Part shown: positions 50,901 through 62,295 of the stretch, piece after piece | How positions within the stretch are numbered: position 1 is the stretch's first letter | Layout: every line of letters begins with the position of its first letter | Source: Himantopus leucocephalus | Taxonomy: Eukaryota > Chordata > Aves > Charadriiformes > Recurvirostridae | NCBI GenBank assembly: GCA_003993805.1 | Contig: RSEF01000006.1 | Location: 30,109,165-30,173,164, forward strand | DNA length: 64,000 nucleotides | Reading direction: 5' to 3' | Notes under the pieces: generated by a model | Told to the model about the DNA's origin: nothing | The model's database searches: none | The model's input: the letters and a program-made list of their open reading frames with translations, nothing else | Program-made: the position numbers and the translations under genes

Positions 50901-53900
50901 TGTCAGTGCACAGTCATAGTAACAGAGAATGTTTATAGCTTGGTTTGTTTTGGGCTGGTTTGGTTATTTTTGGAAGTGAGATTCAGATACAGATGATTAC
51001 ACTGAAATGTGCTTAGTTTTTTTGCATAGGTTCAGACTGCTATTTGGCAGACCAAATGAACACATGACCTGTTCACATCTATAACCTTTATCAGTAGAAA
51101 CTACCTACTGCTTGTTCTTAATCTTCAGAGAATTTAGGGATGATGGTGATTCAATAAACAAATCCTATCACGCCATTGGGTAAACTATGTATCTTCTTGT
51201 GCTTGGGATAGTTATTAAGGGAGATCTGTCTGTCCTTCTGTGAATTATTTATAGTAAAAATAAAATATGTCCAGAACCATAGTTTGCAAAAGGTTCCTGG
51301 CAGCCTAACGTCATGTTTAGGCCATTTGTTTTCTCTGTGGGTCAGGATCTGCATATACTACTGTTGGCTGCGGTTCATTCTAGAGTCATCTTACCATCAT
51401 CAGAATCCAATTGCATACAAGAATCACTTCATGGAAATCACAAGATCTTTGTGCCTCAATCTGAAATAGTAAGGAAGAAAACAAACAATAGAGAAGAAAA
51501 AACATTGGGTAGGGCTGCCTGACTGGTTTCAATGAAGATAAATAGGCACGCTGCATGTGACTGGCCACTAACAATAGTTTCATTTGGTTCACCTAGAAAA
51601 AAGAAGAATGGAGAAGAAGAACAGCCAAAGTCCTCTCTCAGTAATCAGTACCGAATCGTTACACCCACATTCCAGTATAATATGGACTACAAGAAAGTTG
51701 GCAAATGTATTATTATAAACAACAAAAATTTTGAAGACAAAACAGGTAATGTTCTTCCTTTGATAATACTCATTACAGACTTTAGAATTTTTATACTTTC
51801 ATTAGTCAATAAACATTTTATTTTTAGGACATGGAATTTTAATTAATGTATTTATATTTTGAGAAACAGTTGTTTGTGCAATTTATTCCTGTTCTTTAAC
51901 ACTTATGTTAGAGCAGCTCTTTGCAGCTTCTTTGCAGTGTATGTTTCAAAGAGCAGGTCACCTTGCTCTATCAGCTTCAAACTAAACCTTTGTCCCACAG
52001 TTTAAGGCTGTTAAAATTTGAACTTTGACATCTGCAGCCCGTGTTACAAATTCTTTGTCCCTGAGCTGCAGCTATGAGCTACAAAAGCTAGTAGCTTTAG
52101 CTGTGCTGTGTTCACACTCCTGCATTTAACTTTTCAGACCATGTACGGTTTCAAAGCAGACAGATACTTGTGTTATAGTCAACTTTATAGGTCTTTTCCT
52201 GTACACATGGCAAAGACACTAAATGAAGTGTTTACTCCAAAGAATTTACATCAGTTTCTTTTATGTGGGTATCATAGGGACTCTTCAACAGTTCTTCCTT
52301 GGGGTGCTTTATACATGTGTTACACTGCATAACCCAAAGGAGATGGGATCGTTCATAGAGGTCCTATGTTACAAGGTCCTGGAGGCATGCCAACATTTTT
52401 CAGGATAAGATACGTGTTAACATTGAACCTTGCATTATTTTGCATTAAAACAAATCTCAGAATTTGTTCTCAATGCTGAGAATGCTGTCAGAGGATTGTT
52501 TTAAAATCATGTCACCATGACATTGTTTATGAATTATAAACCTAAAAATTTACCTTTGAACATGTGAATTATTTTGAATTGTCTAATGTGCAATCAATGA
52601 TATTCTCTGTTTTCTGGCAGGAATGGGTACACGCAATGGCACCGATAAAGATGCTGGCGATCTAGCTAAGAGTTTTAGAAACTTAGGTTTTGAGGTTTAC
52701 ACATATAATGACCGAAGCCGTGATGATATGGAAAAATTACTGAAAAAAGGTAAAAATTTAGAATCATAGAATAATTTAGAGGGGAAAAGACCTAAGGTAG
52801 TCACCAAAAATCCCCCCTGCTCAAAGTAGGTCAACTTAGAACAGATTGCTTAGGCCTCACTAGATGAAATTTTCTATATAGGATTCAGTTTCTGAATGGA
52901 TTAGGCTTAATTCCCCACCTCTTCCTCCAACATCAATTCAGAAATACAAAGTTTTCTTGTCATATTAGGTGAAGCGCCTGTGCTGTGTGTTAGGTGAAGA
53001 GCCTTGTCGTACTAGATATAAAGAGTCCAGCCTGTTGACTCCAGTGGGCTAGACTCAGAGTCACGTGAAGGATGCATTCATGTATTCAAGGTACTTATCA
53101 CATTACTAAAAAGTGGGTTGTGTCATCTTTATCCACTCCTTATGCTTTCCAGTAGAGGCCCAATGTATGTTTAGTCTCAGAAAAATGTGTTTGCTAAATA
53201 TAATTTTCATTTAGAATGTTGCTTCCTTTTGACTAAGAAGTATTTGATTTGCAGCTGCTGAGGAGAATCACAGTGATGCTGCTTGCTTTGCCTGTATCCT
53301 TCTAAGCCATGGGGAAGAAGGCCTCATCTATGGCACTGATGGACCCATGGCTATCAAGAGTTTGACTGCGCTATTCAGAGGAGACAAGTGTAAAAGCCTT
53401 ATAGGCAAACCCAAATTATTTTTCATTCAGGTAATAGCCCTAAGGTAAATATAGTATTCTACTGCTGCGGTGGGGAAAACATGCTATGTTGGTTGTAGGT
53501 TAATTTATTGAATTTTGCTGGAGGTTTTGTGAAAAAATGTGTTGAGAGAAGTTGACTATGGGTGACTTGTATTGTTTGCTTTTAGAAGATAATTTATACA
53601 CAAGATTCACAGATGTAAAGAACATATTGTAATTTTGTAAGTGGTTTCTCTTTGTGCTTGGTAATATATAAACTTCAGAAAGATAAACTCCCTCTTGTGC
53701 AGACAGAGCTGAGGACAGTACGTGATTATCAATAGAAGTAATACTGTCCAGGTCTCTTTGAATAAAGGCTGTCTCTACAAATTATTGCACTCTGCTAAAA
53801 GAAATATTTTTTTCTCTCCCTCAGTAGCCTGAAAATTTATATTGCATTATGGCATTAGCAAATAATTATTTGTGTATTACTTAAGCTTTTAAAGACAGCT

Positions 53901-55914
53901 CTTTCAAACAGTATTAACTGACATACCATGGGTCCGAATTCTCTTTTTTATCGTAGTACTATGTACATATGGGATTTGCAGAAGATGTGGTTTTCCCTAG
54001 GCTGTTCCACCAATTAATCCTCAAGCTCAAAGTGAAAACGGCATCTATTTTAGACTCTTCATACTACTAAAGTGACATTTCTTTTAATCATGTTTGGAAT
54101 GAGTACTTTGTTGCCTTTAAAATTATCTTAATAAAGGCAAACAACTGTTGTTACATAAGCCCATCAGACTGCTGGTTTGTTTTTTTTTTTTCAAAAGCTG
54201 TCCATCAAAGGTACTGATCAAGAGCTGAAACTTACCAACCTGGGCTGTGGTCCCAGTGTGCCCTTTAGCTAAACCATATTTTTAAGAGGAAATTAAGAAT
54301 AAAAGAGAGAAATGGAAAAATGTTAAAAATGCAATATACTTGAAATGGGTGGTCAAACACTGGAACAGGTTGCCCAGATTGTAGAGTCTCCATCTGTGCA
54401 GATATTCTAAACCCAACTGGACATGGTCCTGGACATCTGCTGTAGCTGTCCCTGCTTGAGGAGGGGGATTGGACTAGATGATCTTGGGATGTGATTTTGT
54501 TATTGTGTGAAATGTAGTGCTATAGGAGTGCATGTCAGGAACCAAAGACAATGTGTAGTCCAGTGTAAAGAAAATGTCCAGAAGTCACGCTGCACAAGAC
54601 GTTGTATAATCATCAAGTGCTGAGGATGACTCGACTGCTAAAATTAATCATGGTTACAATAAGCTAATGCTGACTTGGCACTTTGACAATCCACTGGCCT
54701 GCGACACTATTACCTCCCTTTACTCTATGGGATGTATATTTTAAAATGGGTAAGCTAGTAACTTTATCGCTGAACAATTAGATGTCCCCCAGAATTGCAT
54801 TTCTGCTTCTAATACATGCAAAGTACTGCTTAAAACTGTATCCATTAAAAATATTAACGAATACTTATTTTTATAATACCTTGTTTCTCCTTATTGGACA
54901 AGTTCTCTTTGTCTTCACTGCTTTCAGGCATGCAGAGGCTCTGAATTTGATGAAGGTATACAAACTGACTCTGGACCTGCAAATGACACTCTAGAAACAG
55001 ATGCCAATCCGAGATACAAAATCCCAGTAGAAGCAGATTTTCTGTTTGCATATTCCACAGTGCCAGGTAAAGAAAAGGGGGTCAGGATGGGGATAGAAGC
55101 CTGAAGATTTACCACCCATATTGAATTGATTGTAGACTGACCCTCAATGGTGATACGTTGTACATTGATGGACAAAACACTAAAGCCCAGTGTATGTTGG
55201 GCCAGTGTGTTGTATCCACTCCTTTTACACTAGCTATAGTGGAAACGGGAGAAAGCCCAGTTTTGGCAGGTGAGAAGACACAGACATTATAGATGGTGAA
55301 GGCAGTACTATTTTCTGGGAATCTTGCCCTTCCATGTCCCAGTTTAGTGAGTATGCTGAATATGTGATGAAGGCAGGAAGAGGAACAGTGACAGCAGGAA
55401 ACGTAGAGAGGAAAAACATGGAATCTTCTTGCAGTTTCCCAAATGCAAAAATATAGAATGGTTCTTTAGCAGCGTGAGGTTTGGACAGTTAATAGACATT
55501 ATTCGCCACTTTAATGAAGTAGGGTATGTGACACAAGTGATAAGAATTAAACTTTCTGTGTGTGCATTGTTACTTTTTACCCAGAATCTTTCACACAAAT
55601 TAGTACATATCTCTCTGCAATTCCATTCTTCAGCACAAGATGATGAGGAAAAATAACCCCATGTACTTTCTTATCTGTCTTTCCTATAAGGTTATTACTC
55701 CTGGAGGAATCCTGGAAGAGGCTCCTGGTTTGTACAGTCTCTGTGCTCTGTGCTAAATGAGCATGGAAAACAACTTGAGATCATGCAGATCCTCACACGG
55801 GTCAACTATGTGGTTGCCACAAATTTTGAATCACAGTCTGATGATCCACGCTTCAGTGAGAAGAAACAGATTCCCTGCGTGGTCTCTATGCTCACTAAGG
55901 AACTTTACTTCTGA
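35821..55914 (+). CDS. CASP7: CASP7, caspase-7 (complete coding sequence, six exons)
   Basis: An executioner cysteine protease of apoptosis: activated by initiator caspases, it cleaves after Asp in many cell proteins. Six exons join in frame to 309 codons (human 303). Seen in order: a short prodomain with DVVD|A at residues 21-25, the position of the human N-peptide cut; KKKK at 38-41, the basic exosite, formed across the first junction; the P1-pocket segment MGTRNGT (89-95); catalytic His149 in LLSHG; catalytic Cys191 in QACRG; a linker with IQTD203 and LETD214; then the small subunit from about 215, with [19 protein letters not shown] and the end MLTKELYF. Neighbours NRAP and PLEKHS1 and the QSDDP segment favour CASP7 over CASP3. 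All introns are GT-AG. The second intron (35934-51596) is very large. Confidence 0.97.
38299..38313 (+). promoter_or_regulatory. Candidate CTCF binding site
   Basis: CCACTAGATGGCAGG fits 14 of 15 positions of the CTCF core CCASYAGRKGGCRSY. It is followed by AGGG. Such a close match is often bound in vertebrate cells. It sits 2.4 kb past CASP7 coding exon 1 and could mark a loop anchor or boundary. Confidence 0.55.
42018..42095 (-). repeat. CR1 3'-end fragment (antisense)
   Basis: tagaatcatagaatagtttg then ggttggaagggaactttaaa and catctagtccaaccc: a clear reverse complement of the avian CR1 tail. A short truncated copy in CASP7 intron. Confidence 0.9.
43208..43302 (+). repeat. MIR-like ancient SINE fragment
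   Basis: Follows the MIR tail order: cattttgtaatggaaaaact, then aagaccaagagatacggagt, ttactttcccaaaattactc, agaagcaggattcatactca. Each block pairs with the MIR words for 'cattttacag-atg-aaactgag', 'gagaggttaagt', 'cccaaggtcac' and 'gcaggattcgaac'. Diverged but in the right order and spacing. Confidence 0.65.
51597..51745 (+). CDS. CASP7: CASP7 coding exon 2 (exosite and start of large subunit)
   Basis: 149 bases, residues 39-87 plus split codons on both sides. Begins with lysines completing KKKK, then [20 protein letters not shown] and [17 protein letters not shown]. Acceptor CCTAG, donor GTAATG. Confidence 0.95.
52621..52749 (+). CDS. CASP7: CASP7 coding exon 3
   Basis: 129 bases, residues 89-130 plus split codons. 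[18 protein letters not shown] then [11 protein letters not shown] and MEKLLKK. Arg92 corresponds to the conserved substrate-Asp-binding Arg. A CR1 fragment starts only about ten bases past its donor. Confidence 0.96.
52759..52866 (-). repeat. CR1 3'-end fragment (antisense) beside CASP7 exon 3
   Basis: tagaatcatagaataattta, then ggggaaaagacctaaggtag, cctgctcaaagtaggtcaac and gattgcttaggcctc match the reverse complement of a CR1 tail. It begins about ten bases inside the intron, so its end lies against the splice donor of coding exon 3. Confidence 0.85.
53255..53430 (+). CDS. CASP7: CASP7 coding exon 4 (catalytic His)
   Basis: 176 bases, residues 132-189 plus a split codon. [19 protein letters not shown] with catalytic His149, then FRGDKCKSL and GKPKLFFIQ. 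The exon ends right after Gln189, one codon before the catalytic Cys pair. It is flanked by CR1 tails in opposite orientation. Confidence 0.97.
54338..54508 (+). repeat. CR1 3'-end fragment (sense) in CASP7 intron
   Basis: cactggaacaggttgcccag, tagagtctccatctgtgcag and ggggattggactagatgatc are the plus-strand CR1 tail, ending near a worn 'gattttgttattgtgtg' in place of the terminal repeats. Opposite orientation to the copy at 52759-52866. Confidence 0.88.
54928..55066 (+). CDS. CASP7: CASP7 coding exon 5 (catalytic Cys and activation linker)
   Basis: 139 bases, residues 190-235 plus one base. [20 protein letters not shown] then [11 protein letters not shown] and [15 protein letters not shown]. 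Cys191 is the nucleophile; IQTD|S and LETD|A are candidate processing sites between large and small subunits. Confidence 0.97.
55691..55914 (+). CDS. CASP7: CASP7 coding exon 6 (small subunit end, stop)
   Basis: 224 bases: completes Gly236, then residues 237-309 and TGA at 55912-55914. [36 protein letters not shown] and [12 protein letters not shown], matching the caspase-7 small subunit to its end. Confidence 0.97.
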
Positions 55915-57305
55915 AAGTGTATTTTAATGCAGCCAGTGATGAAAGATCAGAATATGGTTTTGGGTGGAAATTTGATTATGAACTGGAGTAACACATTTTT
56001 AATAACAGAAATGTAATTACACTAGATTTTTATATTTTATAAGCTGGGGTATCTGATGGATGGACAATATGCAAAATTTCAAAGAAGAAATAAATGCTGT
56101 GGGCTAACCTGACAGCTAATACTAATTACTGTATCTTGATTTCCCTTAGTGTGGCTGTCATGATTTATGGCTACTGAAGATGTTCTGGGAGTCAGCTACC
56201 TGACCTATAAAGGTTTATTCCAGAAAACAGATTGTAAATTAAGAACAAAAAAAATTAAATCTTGAGACTCCATCTTTTCTTTCACTGCTAGCTCATGGAA
56301 CCATAACTTCCTCGGAAATTTCCAAAGACCATCATACTATGGGTATGTCCAGTGATGAAGCAGTTTGTAGCTATTTAAAAGGGTGTTTCTTAGTCTAATA
56401 TATTCATTTCCTTTTATGAACATTATTGATGAGACTAATGATTGCTCTGTGCTTAATCTGGAAGTCAATTTACTTAATTATCACTCCAGCATAAGATGGA
56501 TAAATAAAAAAAATCAATATTTGTAGATGATTTACCTGAATAGTATGGAAATGTAACAAATGAAAAATCAAAATTCAAATCTTTGTGAAAGATTGGCAAA
56601 CTAATTGGATGATGCATTATTAAAGCACCATTGTAAAGATTTTTGCTTGGCAAATTACAATTGACTGATAGAACGGCCTGAAACAGTGGTATTGCAGTTT
56701 TTCTGCTTGTGGAAATAAAAATGTCTGGTTGTTGATTCATAAGTTTTGAACCAACAGAAAGTTAATCCCAAGGCTTTGTTATAAAACATTAAAATGTAAT
56801 GTTGAAATGATAGAATTATATGTTCCAGTAACAAATACATGTTTATATATAGCTTCTATTTGTGAGGAATTTTGCCAAGACTGGAAATACTTACTTGAAT
56901 CAGAAACCAAAAGTGCCCTTTTACTTACTGTACAGTATTGATTTTGTATTTTGGAGTTATGTCAGTGATGTTTATATTCCTACTTTTTATATTCTCTTTA
57001 AAGTTGGTAACTAGCTCAAAAAAGTAAGTTTAATGATGTGGTTAAACTGATCAATAATTAGTTGTTCACCCTTTTCCCAGTTAATGTACTCTATACCTTT
57101 TTGAAATCTTCTAAGAAAACAAGTGCATACTATTAAGACCAAGTTACCAAATTATTAAGTTTATTTTCTTACAAATACTGTGGCATAGTGAGGCGTATAT
57201 ATTTTTTTTTTTTCACAAGTCAAATTTACAGTTGTTTGAATGAAATAAATTATTGTGTTATGGATGTCTTGAGCATGAAATCAATAAAGACCTTTTTTTA
57301 AAAAT
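55915..57305 (+). other. CASP7: CASP7 3' UTR with several poly(A) signals
   Basis: AT-rich, non-coding. AATAAA occurs at 56089-56094, 56503-56508, 57244-57249 and 57283-57288, among others. The last two are close together and followed by T-rich then GT-containing sequence, so the main end is put near 57.3 kb; the first would give a short UTR of about 200 bases. Usage needs 3' end data. Confidence 0.6.
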
Positions 57306-57721
57306 TTCCTATGAATATCTGCATGTTTGTCACTCAATCTGGTGAAGTGAAAACCAACTGAAATACATCCCAAAACCTTTCTCAGCCAAGAATGCAGATG
57401 GTCTTCAGCGTCTTTTCAAGATGAGGTTTACAGTGTCAGTTGAAAAGTAGTTTAGAAAAGTAAGCTGGCATTGGGTGACTTGGGTTAGGCAGGCCACATC
57501 CTCCCTTAGAGTAAACCAAAATTACTGAAAATATTTTAATGGAAGTATCCTGGTCTACCAGCACTTAATCTTGCCCTGTGTATAAAATGTCTTTATACAG
57601 TAAACTGTACAATCGTCCAGCAGTTCATATGAAAATGTTCTTCCTATTACTTCTGGCAAACAGCTCCATCTTGAACTGTTTTCTGGCATTAAGGATGTTT
57701 CTGGTTTAGTGTGAGAAATAT

Positions 57722-57790
57722 GTCATAGCATCATTTAGGCTGGAAAAGACCTTTAAGATCACTGAGTCCAACCGTATGTCCAGTCAACAT
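57722..57790 (-). repeat. CR1 3'-end fragment (antisense)
   Basis: gtcatagcatcatttaggct, then ggaaaagacctttaagatca and gagtccaaccgtatgtcc: a reverse-complement CR1 tail, about 400 bases beyond the CASP7 3' end. Confidence 0.85.
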
Positions 57791-58107
57791 TTCAGTATTC
57801 ATTACTTCTCTGGAAACTCTTTCATGCTTTTATAGTTCATTAGTGTTTATTTGCTTAAGGTTTAGCCTGTTTTTAAATGTGTGATAACAATATTCCCCTG
57901 TCTCCAAAACTATCCTTTTATTCAGATACATGGTAGCTCTGAAGCCAGAGAGCCTTGGGAACAAAAAAGCAGCAAGTAGGGGCTCTGAAACAGGTCATTT
58001 AAGTTTTTAAAATAAGGCCAAGGAATGTAACATCATAACAGGTAAGGAGCACGTTTCCTCTTGTGTAGTGCTTTTTTTCTTAAAGGTTCTTGAATGATAT
58101 TTTATTT

Positions 58108-58124
58108 AAAAAAAAAAAAAAAAA
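58108..58124 (+). repeat. Poly(A) run, 17 bases
   Basis: An uninterrupted A tract. I see no retrocopy body or target duplication around it, so it may be a simple microsatellite. Confidence 0.8.
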
Positions 58125-61100
58125 GCTATAGCAAATTTATTTTAGCTTAAAAGCATTGGGAAAATATAAAACTTACTAGAAATAGTCCCTGGTCCAGCCT
58201 ACAAGGGACTGCTGAGAAACAATCAGAGGGGTTAGTATTAGTGAGTTTCCTCTATGAGTAGGAAAAGCTATTCGCCCTATTGGACGTACTGTCTAAAAGG
58301 AAAAAAGAAAGGTGGACAAAGCGGGTCTTTATCAGATTTTGTTGTACGTTTACCATGACGGACGCTAATTAAGGATAGCTTGGGAATTCCCAACAAATAG
58401 CTGAAATGGTAACTGTCTAAGAAAAAAGGCAAAGCAGTAGTGTTATTGGAAGCTCTTCAGTGCCCTAATGTGGCAAGCAAACAAGGCACTCTCAGCGCTT
58501 GCAAGAGGTCTCCTGGTAGACCAAAGGTTTCCTGGCAAAAGATGATAGTATGGCACAAAGAAGCTCAGGAATTCTACCTGATGACTTACAACAAAAGGAA
58601 GAAGTTGAGGCTGAATCTTAAACAACCTTTGGGCTAGTTCTAGTATAAGAAATATACAAAGATCAGTATAAAATACCTGAAGAGACTGCCAGAGAGGAAA
58701 AGCAACTTGGAAAGATAACTTAGAGTGGCAGCAAAAGAGAGAGAGAAAAACATTCTTTTGTGTTGGGACCAGTGTCTCTGCTAGATGGAGCGTTACTTTA
58801 GATCATGTCCAAAAAGCATTCATATTATTTAAGAATAAAATTTCCCACCAACAGACATGATGTCTGACTGGTGATGTCTACACGCTGAGGGCTGTGCCAG
58901 CCCAAGAGCCTGAAGGAACCCGGTCAGAGTGAGGAAGCCTGACCCTTTCGCTCAAGCAAGGCCAGGTAGCTGAGTAGTGACTTAAAAGCTGTAGGACACT
59001 TTAACCTATCTCCTCATCAAATTTGTAACTCTTTTCTGTCTAAAAGCAATGCCCATCTCATTTGCAGGATTAGCCAAATGGTTTAACATGTAAAGTACAC
59101 TGGATGTTTCTGGAGAGAATCCAAAATATTCACCTATAACCAAGACAGACATTGACCCTACAATGAAAGTACATTGTCATGACATAGGGAGCGTGAGAAA
59201 TCCTGCTTCACTGTTGTATGTTTTAGTACTCTCCTTTAAATCTGAGCTTGGTTACATTTTACGGTACTTTAGGATCTTTCAGAATTCTTTATGTTGCTGT
59301 ATCTTCCAGTCATAGATACAATATTTCAGACACAGCTTTGGGGATATAAAGGGACTGTTTAGAAAGCTGAACCAACAAAAACAAGCTGTCTCCAGATTTT
59401 TTCTGCATGGGAGACATTTACGGCTGCCTCAAATGTGCACATTTTTTCACTGCTTGTAAGTGAATATTAATTTTCTGGATTTCCCCTTTCAGAACAGTCT
59501 TTAATTTGCTTCCCGTGGCAGAAACAGGAATTTCCTTGTGGGTCATATTTCAGGGTGTTTGTATTTATACAGGGACTATAAGAAGGCAGTCACAATGCAG
59601 GGCAGGGACACATCGAGTTTTGCTGCAGGAGGCAATACAGGGAATCTGGAAATAATTCAAGGTGTACTTCTCTAAGACCTTCTACACCATAAAGTCATTT
59701 TGCCTGTAAGTATTAACTCCGTTTGTTTTCCTTATTTTGTTATTATATTTTTGAAGTTTTATAATAACCTACATCTTAATCATTTGCAGCTTTTTATTTG
59801 CATTTTAACTGAATTGCCTCATTGCATTTCTAAAGGTTGAAAGCAATCAAATCTTTTAATGCCAGGCATAGAAAAACCTGAGGGGGTGTAATCATGGAAT
59901 TGGCATTGTCTATTCTGAATCAGACATGATCTGTTTAAAACGTTGCTTTTCATTGAAGAGAAAAGACAATTAAACGCAACAATTAAGAACTTTTTCCCTA
60001 AATGCAGAGTGAGATAGCACAACTGTAATCTCACGGGTGTTTGTCTTCCCACCTGCAAATCTTGACTTTTACTGAAACCTAGAAGAGACCTTTATCCTGT
60101 CATAGGCTCTTGGAACATTGTTTTGCAACAAGTGCATGGTTTTCCAGTCGTGGTGACTGTCAGTCATGTTGAAAAGAATATTACATTGCCTTTCATTGCA
60201 ACCCCAGGCTTGTGTCCCTGCTATTGGCACTAAGAATTTGACTTTGTGTGCAGTCATTTTTAGTTTGGTAAATTTTTTGTCCTTTTTTGTCCTTTTTTTT
60301 TGGAAGGCAATAGATGAAAACCCTAGCAGTAAATTTTGTGACACTCTGTCACAGCATTTGTACAACAAATCTTTCTCCCAAAAAGGCAAAATTGCAAAGG
60401 TTTCCCTAAAAAAAAAAAAACCCAAACAATGAAAAACTACAGGCAGAAATGCTCTGCAGAGATCTCCAGTGGACCTAAGTTTGCAGTGGGTCGTTCTCAT
60501 TTACTGCATGGTACTGCCTGGAACAGGAGGTGCAGAAGTCTATAGCTTTAGTTGTGTGTCAGAGGTAAAATATTGTGTAACCCACCCCATGTCGGGTGAG
60601 TGAGGACAGAAAATAACCAACCATTTCTGTCCTCCACCGCTGACTGTACCATGTTTACCTCTGGCACCGTGGAGTAAATCACTGAAGAAACAGAAGCAAA
60701 GGACACCCCTTAAATCTCTCAGTCCAGCCAGGGAGCTCAGCAAAGGACTAGAGAACAGCACTTGCGATCCTTCAACTTTTCCTAGAAGAGGCTCCGTAGC
60801 TTCAGGTGGCACACGTTTTGGAGACTGCGTAATCTCGTTGTAGCTAACAGATAACTTCAAGCCAGGTTACTAAAAGGAAAGGATTTGATTTTGCAAGGAG
60901 TGAGAGCTTCAGGGTAAGGCAAAGGGAAACTTTTGAAAAGTTTCCTAAATGATGTTACGAACAGCATGGTATTACAAATTGGAAATGTAAGTGTATGTGA
61001 TAAACTAAATCTGATTTTAAATAAACAAGAAAGCAGTTGTGAGAAAATAAAAAACTGTCCAGTGCGCAAAATGTAGTGCCATGTATGCAATTGATTGGGA

Positions 61101-61916
61101 GGAGTGCAGAGCTCACATATGAATTCCAGAGAAATAGCAGTGCTTTGGAGGTCTGGCTCTGTTATCAGGGCACCCAAATGGTGTTCTTCACAACGGAAAG
61201 CACCACAAGGTAAATTAGCTCAAAAAACCCCCAATGGAAGCCCATTAACCAAACCCACCTTTTACTTTCTAAATGCTCCATCTCCATATTCTTGCACTTA
61301 TCAAATGCCACAGACTGCTGCCTGTATGTTTTGTTAAAGGGTTATTTTACAAAACTTCGGAGAAGTCCATGGAAATGCATCGGTGCTTTCTGCCTCCCTG
61401 CCAGCCTCTATTCCCATCTCTGCCACAGCCTGGCTACTGCCAATGAGCGGATTATTTAACTTCCTCTCAGGTTTACAGTGAGATTCCCATTTCCCTGGTG
61501 ATAATGGAGAAGACATTGCAAAAATAAGTCAACATAAATAAAAACAGATACTCTCAGTTTACCCCTCTGAAAAATCATAATACTAATCCCCTCTTAGAAA
61601 GCTGTGAAGTTTATTTCATCGCTCTTTATAAATTGCTCTGAGGGCATCGTATTAAGAATGCTACGGACTTGCAAATCATTGTAATTACCATAGTATTATG
61701 ACTAGATTTTCTAAATAGACTTTAAACTCTGTAGACCAAGCTATGCCTATTTTATGCAGGGCTGACCACACTGCTAAGGCAGTGTCAGAAACGTATATAG
61801 GATGCAATATTCCTAGGTTACAGGTGGTGTGTCTAGTGCAAATGAAGGGGCAAAATGAAGTTCTCTTGGCAGCTCTCACCACTTCCTAGGCAAATCATCT
61901 CTTTGGCCTATATAAA

Positions 61917-62105
61917 TTTGTAATTTTTACTATTAGTAATTTTATAATTATATTATAGTAGAATAAATATTACATTATAGCATGTATTGTATAATTTACT
62001 TTATAATATAAAATATTATGATGTATAATAGTATGCTTAAATGAATAATAATTATTATAATTATTTATATAGTTTATTATAGATCATTCTATGTTTATAT
62101 TATAC
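61917..62105. repeat. AT-rich low-complexity block
   Basis: About 190 bases of almost only A and T in irregular taat/atta/tata words, able to fold into many weak hairpins. It lies 160 bases before the first PLEKHS1 coding exon. Origin unknown. Confidence 0.85.
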
Positions 62106-62264
62106 AGTCTCATCATCACTAAAAAATAAACACTCGTGAGATATTTGTTATTTTCTCAGGTAACCCTGCATGCAGTGAAATGCTGCTCAGCAGGAAGCAA
62201 AGCAAAAGGAATTAGCTTCAAGGTTTTTGCTCTTTTTACTATCTGGGTGGAAGAAACAATCAGG

Positions 62265-62295
62265 ATGGCTTCTACAAGTAAAAGAAATTCTGCAG
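62265..62295 (+). CDS. PLEKHS1: PLEKHS1 proposed coding exon 1
   Basis: 31 bases: MASTSKRNSA plus one base, donor GCAG|GTACAA. The ATG context (aggATGg) is good and the phase fits the next exon exactly, giving Val at the junction. It is short, so the phase match alone is modest support. The frame is open upstream to 62136, so a longer start is possible. Confidence 0.5.

Larger units (their letters stand above)
35934..51596 (+). other. CASP7: CASP7 intron after coding exon 1 (15.7 kb)
   Basis: Bounded by GTAAGT and CCTAG. No other gene recognised on either strand. Contents I can name: a CTCF-type motif (38299-38313), a CR1 tail (42018-42095) and a MIR-like fragment (43208-43302). The longest open frames (e.g. 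103 codons at 47483-47794) show no family features. Its size invites enhancers or an alternative first exon, neither visible directly. Confidence 0.75.
57306..62264. other. Intergenic, CASP7 to PLEKHS1
   Basis: No gene recognised apart from the repeats listed separately (a CR1 tail, a run of 17 A at 58108-58124 and an AT-only block near 62 kb). The longest open frame (143 codons, minus strand, 60069-60500) crosses T-rich simple sequence and has no family match I know. A non-coding first exon of PLEKHS1 should lie here but cannot be placed. Confidence 0.6.

Noticed and set aside
58440..58637. 65-codon open frame (MLLEALQCPN...) as a retroelement remnant
   Set aside because: Basic composition only; no catalytic or nucleic-acid-binding motif could be identified.
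60069..60500. 143-codon minus-strand open frame
   Set aside because: Crosses simple T-rich sequence, overlaps a plus-strand open frame and resembles no family I know.
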